In this document: positions 17,168 through 25,446 of the stretch, piece after piece
Layout: each line of letters begins with the position of its first letter
Numbering within the stretch: position 1 is the first letter of the stretch
NCBI GenBank assembly: GCA_002381805.1
Contig: DFXZ01000013.1
Location: 1 to 64,000, forward strand
DNA: 64,000 nucleotides
From: Bdellovibrio sp. UBA4095
GTDB lineage: Bacteria > Bdellovibrionota > Bdellovibrionia > Bdellovibrionales > Bdellovibrionaceae
Direction: 5' to 3'
Position numbers and translations under genes: made by a program
Notes under the pieces: model-generated
The model's input: the letters and a program-made list of their open reading frames with translations, nothing else
Database searches by the model: none
Told to the model about the DNA's origin: nothing

Positions 17168-18472
17168 ATGTCGAAAAAAGTCGTATTTTGGTTTCGCCGG
17201 GACTTGCGTTTGGATGATAATGCGGGGTTGTTTGCCGCCGTTAAAGAAAATCCACAGGTTCTACCGCTTTTTATTTTCGATACAGATATTCTGGATCCGC
17301 TGGACCGCAGCGACGCCCGGGTCACGTTTATACATCAGAAGGTGTCTCAGCTTAAACAACAACTGTGGCAGTTCCAATCTGACTTGATCGTCAGAAAAGG
17401 GCGGCCTTTGCAGGTATTTGAAAATCTGATTCATGAGTTCGAAATCCGCAAGGTCTATATAAATCATGATTACGAACCTTCGGCTGTGCGCAGGGATGAG
17501 CAAGTTAAGGCATTTCTAAATTCGCAGGGCGTTGAGTTTTGCAGTTATAAAGACCAGGTTCTATTTGAAAAAGATGAAATTCTAACAGGACAAGGGAAAC
17601 CTTATACGGTCTATACGCCTTATAAGAAAAAAGTTCTCGAGCATTTAAGCTCATTTTATTTGCAGTCTTATCCCAATGAAAAATATCAGAAATCATTTGC
17701 AAGGTTTGTCGATCCGAAAGCGATGCTGTCTTTGTCAGAATTAGGTTTTGAAAAGTCCCATCTCGAGTTCCCTGGTCAAGAAATTTCCATTCCGACTTTG
17801 AAAAGCTATGAGCAGACACGGGATTTTCCTGCATTGCCTGAGGGCACTTCACGGCTAGGTCTTCATTTCCGATTTGGCACCATCAGTCCGCGCACAGCTG
17901 CTCGATTGGGAAAACAGTATTCGGCTGTATGGTTAAGTGAGCTGATTTGGCGAGACTTTTTTATGCAGATACTTTGGCATTTTCCCCAGGTGGTCGATAG
18001 GAGCTTCCGGCCGGAGTATGACAAGATTGCATGGCGAGACTCTAAGGAAGATTTTGATCGTTGGTGTGCTGGCGAGACGGGCTATCCTTTCGTTGACGCA
18101 GGAATGCGTGAGCTCAATAAAACGGGTCATATGCACAACCGAGTCCGAATGGTTGTAGGTAGTTTTTTGACAAAGCATTTGCTGATCCATTGGTCCAAGG
18201 GGGAGCGCTACTTTGCAAGCAAGCTTTTTGATTATGATCTAGCTGCCAACAATGGGAATTGGCAGTGGGTCGCTGGCTCAGGGTGTGACGCCGCTCCCTA
18301 TTTCAGAATTTTCAATCCCCAATCGCAAATGTTGAAATTCGATCCTGATCTTGAGTATGTCAAAAAATGGGTGCCTGAATTTGAGGGACCTCGTTATCCT
18401 AGCCCCATCATCGAACATAATGAAGCTCGAGAGCGATGCCTGCGAGAGTATTCGAAGGCGTTAAAAAAGTAA
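17168..18472 (+). CDS. phrB: deoxyribodipyrimidine photolyase (cryptochrome/photolyase family)
   Basis: A 434-residue class I-type photolyase that repairs UV-induced pyrimidine dimers using blue light. The N-terminal antenna domain begins VFWFRRDLRLDDN. The C-terminal FAD domain has WRDFFMQILWHFP, FVDAGMRELNKTGHMHNRVRM and NNGNWQWVAGSG, with DAAPYFRIFNP matching the E. coli enzyme closely. The start at ATG 17168 is set by CGGAG 8 bases upstream; an in-frame TTG at 17153 is less likely. The gene belongs to the light-protection block with carH and the crt operon. Confidence 0.95.
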   Translation: MSKKVVFWFRRDLRLDDNAGLFAAVKENPQVLPLFIFDTDILDPLDRSDARVTFIHQKVSQLKQQLWQFQSDLIVRKGRPLQVFENLIHEFEIRKVYINHDYEPSAVRRDEQVKAFLNSQGVEFCSYKDQVLFEKDEILTGQGKPYTVYTPYKKKVLEHLSSFYLQSYPNEKYQKSFARFVDPKAMLSLSELGFEKSHLEFPGQEISIPTLKSYEQTRDFPALPEGTSRLGLHFRFGTISPRTAARLGKQYSAVWLSELIWRDFFMQILWHFPQVVDRSFRPEYDKIAWRDSKEDFDRWCAGETGYPFVDAGMRELNKTGHMHNRVRMVVGSFLTKHLLIHWSKGERYFASKLFDYDLAANNGNWQWVAGSGCDAAPYFRIFNPQSQMLKFDPDLEYVKKWVPEFEGPRYPSPIIEHNEARERCLREYSKALKK

Positions 18473-18476
18473 GCGA

Positions 18477-18490
18477 CTTGCTCGAGCAAG
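18477..18490. repeat. 14-bp perfect palindrome CTTGCTCGAGCAAG at a ribosome site
   Basis: A perfect dyad just after the photolyase stop. Its last three bases (AAG) are the first part of the AAGGAGGG ribosome site of the 75-residue protein. It could act as an operator or a small hairpin (5-bp stem, TCGA loop) that partly masks the ribosome site. Confidence 0.4.
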
Positions 18491-18499
18491 GAGGGCAAA

Positions 18500-18727
18500 A
18501 TGAGGCTGCGGCAGAAATTAAGTTACATCATTCCGATTCTTCTAATGCCCTCACTTGCTTGGTCTTGCCCGTTTTGTCATTCTGACAGGGCGACAGAAGT
18601 CCGTGCAGGTATTGCCGAATCATTTGGAAATCTATCGATTGTACTCGCAGCGGCGAGTCCATTTCTGGTTTTAGCCTTTGTGGTGATCATTCTGCATTAT
18701 GGTGTTCAAGAAAGTGAGAAGTTATGA
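18500..18727 (+). CDS. small exported CPFC-motif membrane protein
   Basis: A 75-residue protein with a signal-like N-terminus (about 8-22) followed at once by CPFCHSDRATEVRAGI and then one membrane helix (about 45-67). The Cys-Pro-Phe-Cys-His cluster placed right after the signal suggests a periplasmic metal, haem or thiol site. Strong AAGGAGGG precedes the ATG. Its stop overlaps the start of the DUF2243 gene by 4 bases, so the two are coupled. I know the sequence type as a small conserved membrane protein but not its function. Confidence 0.75.
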   Translation: MRLRQKLSYIIPILLMPSLAWSCPFCHSDRATEVRAGIAESFGNLSIVLAAASPFLVLAFVVIILHYGVQESEKL

Positions 18728-19266
18728 AAAAGAATTTTCATAAAAATGACTTAAGAACAGCGGCAATTTTGTTTGGTATCGGTATGGGTGGTTTTATTGA
18801 TGGAATTCTCTTTCATCAAATTCTGCAAGTTCATAATATGCTTTCGAATCGTTTTTTTCCTGACTCTCTCGTTAATGTTGATATCAATATGTTTTGGGAC
18901 GGTCTGTTCCACGCCGCAACTTGGACTGTAACAGCGGTCGCCATCTATTTCTTTTGGCGAGCTGGCCTGAATCATCGAACGGTCTGGTCAGGAAAGACCT
19001 TTGTAGGCGGACTTTTTTTAGGTTGGGGTTTGTTCAATTTCGTCGAGGGTATTATTGATCACCACATATTACAGGTCCATCACGTAGTACAGCGTGCAAC
19101 AGGTCTGACTCAGCTGTTGTGGGATTTGGCTTTCTTGGCTTCTGGAATTGTTTTTATTGCAATCGGTAGTTTCTTAATTAAACGAGGAAAAGCAGAGGCT
19201 GTGGCCCAAGCGGTGCCGACTCACTCAGGAGTTTATGATCAAGCAGAGTCAAGTCTGTCTCATTAA
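18724..19266 (+). CDS. DUF2243 family membrane protein
   Basis: A 180-residue protein with four membrane helices. It has two similar halves, each with a His-rich signature: GFIDGILFHQILQVHNM and NFVEGIIDHHILQVHHV. The pair D/E-G-I-x(2)-H-x-ILQVH repeated twice suggests internal duplication and a bound metal or haem between the halves. The family is annotated only as DUF2243 and has no established function. The ATG overlaps the preceding CPFC gene's stop. A short dyad CCGAAA-CTA-TTTCGG at 19301-19315 lies just downstream. Confidence 0.85.
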   Translation: MKKNFHKNDLRTAAILFGIGMGGFIDGILFHQILQVHNMLSNRFFPDSLVNVDINMFWDGLFHAATWTVTAVAIYFFWRAGLNHRTVWSGKTFVGGLFLGWGLFNFVEGIIDHHILQVHHVVQRATGLTQLLWDLAFLASGIVFIAIGSFLIKRGKAEAVAQAVPTHSGVYDQAESSLSH

Positions 19267-19349
19267 TCATACTCTGCAGTTGATTTCACGGGTTTCTCGT
19301 CCGAAACTATTTCGGTATTATGGCATGAAGTTATTCGTATAGGAATTAG

Positions 19350-20720
19350 ATGAATATATCAGATATCGTGAAAGAACAGCGACGTTTTGTTCTTTCGAAT
19401 AAAGCTAAAAATTTGGAGTTTCGAAAAGAACAATTGCTCAAATTAAGAAGTCTACTTCAAGCAAACGAAGAGAAGCTTTATCAAGCCATCTTTGCAGATT
19501 TTCGGAAATCTGAATTCGAAACTTTTATGACTGAGCTGGCGCTGGTATACCATGAAATCCAGCAGGCTTTGAAGTCTCTAAAAACTTGGGCGTTGCCTAA
19601 AAAAGTAAGAACGGGAATCGCGAATTTTCCAGGTAAAAGCTATATTCTGCCAGAACCTTTGGGGCAAACTCTAATTATTGGTGCTTGGAATTATCCTTAC
19701 CAATTAACTCTGGTCCCTCTGGTTTCTGCGATGGCGGCTGGAAATACTGCTATTGTGAAGCCGAGCGAAGCTCCAGCAAATACGGCTCGCGTATTAAAAG
19801 AGCTGATCAACTCTAATTTTGAACCTGGATACTTGTGTGTGGTTGATGGGGGTGTGGATGTCAGTCAGGAGCTTCTCAAGCACAAGTACGACAAAATATT
19901 TTTTACAGGCAGTACTGCTGTGGGCAGATTGGTGGCAGAGGCGGCCGCTCGACATTTGACTCCGGTCACTCTTGAACTTGGTGGGAAAAGTCCCTGCTTT
20001 GTTATGCAGGATGCTGCGCTTGAGCGCACTGCTCAGAGAATTGTTTGGGGGAAGTTCCTGAACGCGGGACAGACTTGTATCGCACCTGACTATGTTCTGG
20101 TTGAGCAGACTATTTATGAGTCTTTTTTGCAAGAGCTTAAAAAGCAAATTTCAAAGGTGATCGGGGAAAATCCAAAAGTAAGTGAAGCTTATCCGCGCAT
20201 TATTAATGAGTCCCATTGGAAGAGATTGATGAAGTTGATTGATCCGTCAAAAATCTACTATGGCGGAGGAGCTGATCAGACAGAAAGATATATTGAGCCA
20301 ACCATCTTAAAAAATATTAATTTTGAAGACCCAATTATGCAGGAAGAAATCTTTGGCCCCCTGCTTCCAGTGATTGCCTTCACCAGTCTTCAGACAGTGG
20401 TCGAAGAAGTTCGCAGGCGACCAAGACCTTTGGCGCTTTACGCATTCACCAAGAGTTCTGACATACAGAATAAGATCACGCATGAGATTGAATTTGGTGG
20501 CGGTGCCATAAATGACGTCATCATGCATATTACGAATCCAAGACTGCCTTTCGGCGGCAATGGAGAAAGCGGCATGGGAAACTATCATGGTGAAGCTGGA
20601 TTTCGCGCTTTCAGTCATTATAAGAGTTTGCTCAAGAAATCGTTTTGGCTGGAGCCTTCAGTGAAATACCAGCCGTATCGAAAATGGAAACGGTTGCTGG
20701 TGAAATTGCTGATGAGTTAA
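19350..20720 (+). CDS. aldehyde dehydrogenase (ALDH3 / fatty-aldehyde type)
   Basis: A 456-residue NAD(P)-dependent aldehyde dehydrogenase. The catalytic Cys lies in GQTCIAPDY (around residue 241) and the general-base Glu in TLELGGKSP. The oxyanion Asn is in GAWNYPY, and NFHSG is replaced by GNYHGEAGF. The length and GAWNYPYQLTL signature fit the ALDH3 group, which oxidises fatty, aromatic or apocarotenoid aldehydes. AGGA lies a few bases before the ATG. Its position between the photolyase block and the carotenoid operon makes carotenoid-derived or lipid-peroxidation aldehydes plausible substrates. Confidence 0.92.
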   Translation: MNISDIVKEQRRFVLSNKAKNLEFRKEQLLKLRSLLQANEEKLYQAIFADFRKSEFETFMTELALVYHEIQQALKSLKTWALPKKVRTGIANFPGKSYILPEPLGQTLIIGAWNYPYQLTLVPLVSAMAAGNTAIVKPSEAPANTARVLKELINSNFEPGYLCVVDGGVDVSQELLKHKYDKIFFTGSTAVGRLVAEAAARHLTPVTLELGGKSPCFVMQDAALERTAQRIVWGKFLNAGQTCIAPDYVLVEQTIYESFLQELKKQISKVIGENPKVSEAYPRIINESHWKRLMKLIDPSKIYYGGGADQTERYIEPTILKNINFEDPIMQEEIFGPLLPVIAFTSLQTVVEEVRRRPRPLALYAFTKSSDIQNKITHEIEFGGGAINDVIMHITNPRLPFGGNGESGMGNYHGEAGFRAFSHYKSLLKKSFWLEPSVKYQPYRKWKRLLVKLLMS

Positions 20721-20749
20721 AGCGTCCACAGTATTTGCTTAATGGAAAA

Positions 20750-21652
20750 TCAAAAATTCCTAAGTGCTTTTTCAAGATCCTGGTAGCGATTTAGCATAAG
20801 GACGTCTCTTTTTTTCAGTGCGGAAAGAGATCGAATGTCATTATTTCTAGCACCGCCGAACCAAAAAGAAACTTGGGGGTCGACTTCGGTTGTCAGATGG
20901 TTGACGAAATTTCGATACTGTGAAGTCGATAGAGCCTGATTCGATGTCGAGCACCCAATGACGACCACGGCACTCTCAGCTTTCTTAATAGCGCGGGCAA
21001 GGGAGATTGCCGGCATATTTGCACCTAGGTACAGGACATTCTTTCCATTCAAGGCCGTCAAAATTGCAGAGATAAGGATTCCAAATTCGTGGTAATCACC
21101 TTCTGGTCCAGCAAAAACTAGGATCTGCGATGGGTTTCCCTCTGTCCTTTGCTCGATAGAATAAAAAATGCCGGACAGAATATTGCGGATTACTGAGGAC
21201 GCGGCGTGCTCATGATAGATATCTAGTTCTCCCGCCATCACTTGCTCTCCAATTTCTGCGAGTAGGGGGCTTACGATGTCCAAAAGGAAAGTTCGAGTAT
21301 CATGTTCAAGCTGGGTATGCCGGAGGAGGGCAGACAGTCTTTGCAAATTGCACTCTTTTACCGCAGTCAGCAAGTTTTGGATTCTATGTGCATCAGCAAG
21401 TGCGAAGTCGCTCTGTTTGGCAAGCGCATTGAGCTTTGGCATATCGAGGTGTGCAATCTCACCAATAACGTGACCATTCTCGGTGAGTTGTTTAAGTAGT
21501 TTAAGCTTTTCAATCTCTCGGGTCGCATAGACCCGCCTTCCGGAATGGCTGCGATTGGGGAGCGGAACGCCGTAACGACGTTCCCATGCGCGAAGTGTAA
21601 ACTCGGTGAGGCCGGTCATTTTGGCTACGTGCCCTATTGTATAGACTTCCAT
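20750..21652 (-). CDS. carH: CarH/LitR-type MerR regulator with cobalamin-binding domain
   Basis: A 300-residue light-sensor-type repressor. The N-terminal MerR helix-turn-helix has YTIGHVAKMTGLT and LRAWERRYG. The middle helical-bundle part contains EIGEQVMAGELDIYHEH, where CarH proteins have the adenosyl-capping W-x9-EH. Here Trp is Val138, but Glu148-His149 are kept. The Rossmann-like domain has EGDYHEFG, supplying the lower axial His for cobalt. ATG 21652 is chosen because GAGGGAG lies 6 bases upstream and the domain begins there. It is divergent from crtY, with 11-bp repeats between, so it probably represses the carotenoid operon in the dark. Confidence 0.9.
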   Translation of the reverse strand: MEVYTIGHVAKMTGLTEFTLRAWERRYGVPLPNRSHSGRRVYATREIEKLKLLKQLTENGHVIGEIAHLDMPKLNALAKQSDFALADAHRIQNLLTAVKECNLQRLSALLRHTQLEHDTRTFLLDIVSPLLAEIGEQVMAGELDIYHEHAASSVIRNILSGIFYSIEQRTEGNPSQILVFAGPEGDYHEFGILISAILTALNGKNVLYLGANMPAISLARAIKKAESAVVVIGCSTSNQALSTSQYRNFVNHLTTEVDPQVSFWFGGARNNDIRSLSALKKRDVLMLNRYQDLEKALRNF

Positions 21653-21684
21653 GGCGAACTCCCTCATCCGCAGCACTAGCGCGC

Positions 21685-21728
21685 TGTATGCAACAAGTCA
21701 AATTATTGTCTATATTATGTCTAGTTAC
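21685..21728. promoter_or_regulatory. putative CarH operator: four tandem 11-bp repeats
   Basis: Four abutting 11-base units start at 21685, 21696, 21707 and 21718. The last two share TGTCTA exactly; the first two are degenerate (TGTATG, AGTCAA). CarH DNA-binding domains are known to bind tandem 11-bp direct repeats. On the plus strand a TACAAT (-10-like) follows at 21726-21731. On the minus strand TTGTAA (21730-21725) and AATAAT (21707-21702), 17 bases apart, could be the carH promoter. Binding would then block both directions. The repeats are visible; their role is inferred. Confidence 0.55.
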
Positions 21729-21792
21729 AATGATTTTTGGCAAGAATGTTATCTTCTTGACGTGACCTATACGGATATTAGACAGTCCGCCC

Positions 21793-22938
21793 ATGTCGGT
21801 TCAAGAAGGTACAATCTGTTTAGTTGGCGCGGGGTTAGGAAACGGCATTTTGGCGTGGTTTCTTAGGAAGCGACATCCACAGCTAAAGGTCGTGATCTAT
21901 GAGGCTAAGCCTCATATGACAGAAAATCGAACCTGGTCCTTTCACGGCGCGGATATTTCAGAGGAAAATCGCAAGTTTCTAAATGATCTGATTGTACATC
22001 AGTGGCCGGGTTATGAGGTTCGCTTTCAGAGTTCGACACGCAGGTTGACGACTGAGTACGCGACGATGACACCCGAGCGACTTCAACGTGAATTGATTCG
22101 AGCAGGTGTCGATATTCAGTTCTCATGTTCTGTCACAGAGGTCGGCGAAGAATTTATTGTAACTGCAGACGGACGGAAACATTTCTTCGATTGCGTTATT
22201 GACGGACGAGGGCTTCAGCCATCCCAAGTCAGGATGGGGTATCAAAAATTTGTTGGGTTGATCATTCGCTTCACAAAGCCTCACGGTCTGACATTGCCGA
22301 TCCTTATGGATGCCAAAGTGCCGCAATTAGATGGCTTTCGTTTTTTCTATTGTTTGCCGATTTCTGAAAGAGTTCTTCTGGTTGAAGACACTCGTTATTC
22401 CGAAAGAAGTGAATTGAACCACAAAGAGCTTGTCGAAGAAATTAAGAATTATGTCGATTTGCAAGGCTGGCAAATAGAAACCGTTCTTAAAAGTGAAAGT
22501 GGCGTCTTACCAATTCCGCTGAGACAAGCTCAGGTTCCAAGTTCTTCGTTGCAGTTGGGAATGCAAGGCAGTTTTTTCCACCCGGTGACGGGGTATTCTC
22601 TACCAGATTCCGTCCGACTTGCAGATCGAATTTCTTCTTCGCCCCATATCAACAAGCATTTCGTTCAAGATGTGATAAAAAAATATCGCGAGGAACAGGC
22701 ATTTCGAAAGAAATTCTATCTGTTGTTAAATCGGATGATGTTCCTAGCGGCCAAAGATACCGAACGAAGGAAGATCTTTGAACATTTCTATGGCCTGCCG
22801 TCCAGGACAATTGAAAGATTCTATGCAGGGAGTACAAGTTTTGTCGATGGCATCAGAATTCTATCGGGCAAACCTCCGGTAGCTATCGTGCCGGCCGTGC
22901 GAGCTATGTTCTTTAAGGATAAGAAAGAGACTCTATGA
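21793..22938 (+). CDS. crtY: lycopene beta-cyclase
   Basis: A 381-residue FAD/NAD(P)-type lycopene cyclase that closes beta-ionone rings on lycopene to give gamma- then beta-carotene. The N-terminal dinucleotide fold is LVGAGLGNG, followed by the CrtY hallmark ENRTWSFH (about residue 45), TPERLQREL, the QKFVG segment, FRFFYCLP, and a GSFFHPVTGYS stretch like the cyclase GLFHPTTGYSLP motif. It is the first gene of the crt operon and divergent from carH. The ribosome site is weak, which could matter for dosage. It overlaps crtE by 4 bases. Confidence 0.93.
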   Translation: MSVQEGTICLVGAGLGNGILAWFLRKRHPQLKVVIYEAKPHMTENRTWSFHGADISEENRKFLNDLIVHQWPGYEVRFQSSTRRLTTEYATMTPERLQRELIRAGVDIQFSCSVTEVGEEFIVTADGRKHFFDCVIDGRGLQPSQVRMGYQKFVGLIIRFTKPHGLTLPILMDAKVPQLDGFRFFYCLPISERVLLVEDTRYSERSELNHKELVEEIKNYVDLQGWQIETVLKSESGVLPIPLRQAQVPSSSLQLGMQGSFFHPVTGYSLPDSVRLADRISSSPHINKHFVQDVIKKYREEQAFRKKFYLLLNRMMFLAAKDTERRKIFEHFYGLPSRTIERFYAGSTSFVDGIRILSGKPPVAIVPAVRAMFFKDKKETL

Positions 22939-23963
22939 AGAATCGGTCAGTGACAGAAATTGAGTTCCCCAGAGGATCATCTTTGCGAGAGCTGCTACAG
23001 CTGAGCAATGACGTTGCCATTGACGATCTCTTGGAAAAATCATTACTGGAACCTTTGGATCACCTGCTTTCTCGGCCACGCAAAAACCTCAGAGCAGAGC
23101 TTGTTGACTTGGGAGTCTCTATTGCCACCGAGCATCGCTTTATAAATCGCGAGCAGGTGGAAGGGATTGCCAAGGAGGCTCGGGCCATATTAGAGGTCCT
23201 GCACACGGGTTCACTAGTCATTGACGATATTCAAGATGGAAGCCAGGAACGTAGAGGAGTTCCAGCCGTTCACGTTCTGTATGGGATCCCCGTAGCGCTA
23301 AATGCCGGCAACTGGATGTATTTTCTGCCATTTCGAATGATTAAATTCATGGCCATTGCGGAATCGGCAAAGCTTCAGCTTGCCGACGAATTGCAGAGCA
23401 TTCTCTTGCGAGCACATTACGGTCAGGCGTTAGATGTTGGGACGGATTTTACGACTATTGCTCAAGAACGAATTGCCGAGGTATCCCTGGCTTTGATGGA
23501 GCTAAAGACCGGTGCTTTGTCGGAACTTGCCTGCAAGTTTGGAGCTATCGCCTGTGAGGCCGGACCTCATTTAATTCAGGCACTTTCGGCATTTGGTAGA
23601 AAATTTGGCATCGCCCTTCAGATGTATGATGACGTCGGGAATGCGTTCTCTGCCGCTAGTTCAGGTAAGTGGTCGGAGGACATCCGTTTGAAGAGAGTGT
23701 CTTTCGTGATTTCTACAGCTGCTCGGATGCTCTCGCCTGAAAATTTCGAAGAGATGAAGAAGCTGTTGGCAGACGGACATGAAAATTATCTGGCTCTTCG
23801 AGTTTTTTTGACGAAACACGGAGTTAGAGATGAGGCCAGGCTGCAAGCACAACTCTATTTGGCGGCCGCGTTTTCTGAACTCCAGGCAGGTACACCTTTG
23901 ACGAAAGAACAATTTAAGACCATTGAAAGGCTTCAGCTCAGGCTGATGAATGCTTATGAATAA
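22935..23963 (+). CDS. crtE: geranylgeranyl diphosphate synthase-type polyprenyl synthase
   Basis: A 342-residue isoprenyl diphosphate synthase. It supplies the C20 precursor condensed by CrtB. The first Asp-rich motif is DDIQD (around residue 96) followed by RRGVPA. The second is DDVGN rather than DDxxD, with the last Asp changed to Asn. The neighbouring segment reads SEDIRLKRVSF in place of the usual GKxTxP-type loop, a variant seen in some carotenoid-linked synthases. ATGA overlap couples it to crtY. Product length is inferred from context. Confidence 0.88.
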   Translation: MKNRSVTEIEFPRGSSLRELLQLSNDVAIDDLLEKSLLEPLDHLLSRPRKNLRAELVDLGVSIATEHRFINREQVEGIAKEARAILEVLHTGSLVIDDIQDGSQERRGVPAVHVLYGIPVALNAGNWMYFLPFRMIKFMAIAESAKLQLADELQSILLRAHYGQALDVGTDFTTIAQERIAEVSLALMELKTGALSELACKFGAIACEAGPHLIQALSAFGRKFGIALQMYDDVGNAFSAASSGKWSEDIRLKRVSFVISTAARMLSPENFEEMKKLLADGHENYLALRVFLTKHGVRDEARLQAQLYLAAAFSELQAGTPLTKEQFKTIERLQLRLMNAYE

Positions 23964-25446
23964 AAAAAGAGTCGCGGTCATTGGTAGTGGATTTGGTGGT
24001 TTGGCATCTGCTATTCGGCTACAGAGTGCCGGGTTCGACGTTAAGATTTTTGAAAAAAGAGATTTGCCGGGCGGTCGAGCTTATGTTTTTAAAGAGAAGG
24101 GTTTTACTTTTGACGCCGGACCGACGGTCATCACTGCACCCGAAACATTAGCGGAACTTTTCGCGATAAGTGGACGTCGCATTGAAGACTATATTGAACT
24201 TCTTCGTGTGGAGCCTTTTTACAAGCTGTTTTGGCATGATGGCACAAACTTCGATTACGGAGGTAGTGTTGAAGACACCGTCGCGCAGATCAAAAAGATT
24301 TCACCTCAAGACGAAGATGGGTATCGCAGGTTTCTTGCCTATTCCAAAGATGTTTATCAAGAGGGTTACGAGAAACTTGCAGCAAAACCATTTCTAAATG
24401 TGTGGAGTATGGTGAAAACGGCTCCTCAGTTAATACGCTTAAGAGCCGATCGCAGCGTTTACTCTGCCGTTAGTCGTTTTATCAAGAATGAGCATCTTCG
24501 CCAGGCGTTTAGCTTTCACAGCTTGCTTGTGGGCGGCAATCCGTTTTCAACATCAAGTATTTACACTTTGATTCATTATCTTGAGCGAAAAGGCGGCGTT
24601 TACTTCCCTAAAGGTGGTACCGGCGCTTTGGTTCAAGCTTTAGTTAAGCTTTTTAAGGAGCTTGGTGGCCAGATCGAACTTTCCTGCGAAGTTGATGAGA
24701 TTTGTACTGAGGGAGGTAAAGTTACGGGGCTTCGTTTAAAAGATGGCAGAAAAGAAAACTTCGATCTGGTCGTGAGCAACGGAGACGTTGTTCATACTTA
24801 TAAACATCTTTTGCGCACGGATAAGTCGACACGCTCTACGGCTAAGAGAGTCGAGGGTATGCGTCACAGCATGGGATTGTTTCTTATTTATTTCGGTACA
24901 AAGAAGACCTATCCGCAACTGGCTCATCACAATGTGATCTTCGGCCCTCGTTATCGAGGATTGTTGGATGATATTTTTAAGGCGGGAAAGCTCCCCGATG
25001 ACTTTTCACTGTACCTGCATGCCCCAACACGGACCGATTCGACTCTAGGGCCTGATGGGCACGAGTGTTTTTACGTTCTATCTCCAGTGGCGCATCTGGG
25101 AAATATGCCGATAGATTGGTCTGTAGAAGGTCCTAAGTATGCAGATAAAATCATGGACTATTTGGAGGAACGATACCTGCCGGGCCTGCGTGAAAATCTG
25201 GTTGTTCAAAAAATTGTCACCCCCGATGATTTTAAAAGAGACTTGAATGCTCATGTCGGATCGGCATTTTCTTTAGAACCGCTTTTACATCAGAGCGCTT
25301 ATTTCAGAACTCACAATCGGGATGCGGACCTTCGCGGTCTCTATTTTGTGGGCGCCGGAACACATCCTGGAGCCGGGGTGCCAGGAGTTGTATCTTCGGC
25401 CAAGGCTACTGTCGGCGTGATCCAGGAAGACATAGGCATGTTATGA
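23950..25446 (+). CDS. crtI: phytoene desaturase
   Basis: A 498-residue FAD-dependent carotenoid desaturase, introducing the conjugated double bonds that convert phytoene toward lycopene. The N-terminal FAD fold is VAVIGSGFGGLASAIRL, followed by LPGGRAY and FTFDAGPTVIT. The C-terminal signature GLYFVGAGTHPGAGVPGV is diagnostic of bacterial CrtI. A second in-frame ATG lies at 23956. Its start overlaps the crtE stop by 14 bases and its stop overlaps crtB, so translation is coupled throughout. Confidence 0.96.
   Translation: MLMNKKRVAVIGSGFGGLASAIRLQSAGFDVKIFEKRDLPGGRAYVFKEKGFTFDAGPTVITAPETLAELFAISGRRIEDYIELLRVEPFYKLFWHDGTNFDYGGSVEDTVAQIKKISPQDEDGYRRFLAYSKDVYQEGYEKLAAKPFLNVWSMVKTAPQLIRLRADRSVYSAVSRFIKNEHLRQAFSFHSLLVGGNPFSTSSIYTLIHYLERKGGVYFPKGGTGALVQALVKLFKELGGQIELSCEVDEICTEGGKVTGLRLKDGRKENFDLVVSNGDVVHTYKHLLRTDKSTRSTAKRVEGMRHSMGLFLIYFGTKKTYPQLAHHNVIFGPRYRGLLDDIFKAGKLPDDFSLYLHAPTRTDSTLGPDGHECFYVLSPVAHLGNMPIDWSVEGPKYADKIMDYLEERYLPGLRENLVVQKIVTPDDFKRDLNAHVGSAFSLEPLLHQSAYFRTHNRDADLRGLYFVGAGTHPGAGVPGVVSSAKATVGVIQEDIGML

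Noticed and set aside
19301..19315. CCGAAA-CTA-TTTCGG dyad after DUF2243 as a terminator
   Set aside because: The stem is only 6 bp with no T-run behind it, so it is more likely a minor dyad than a terminator.
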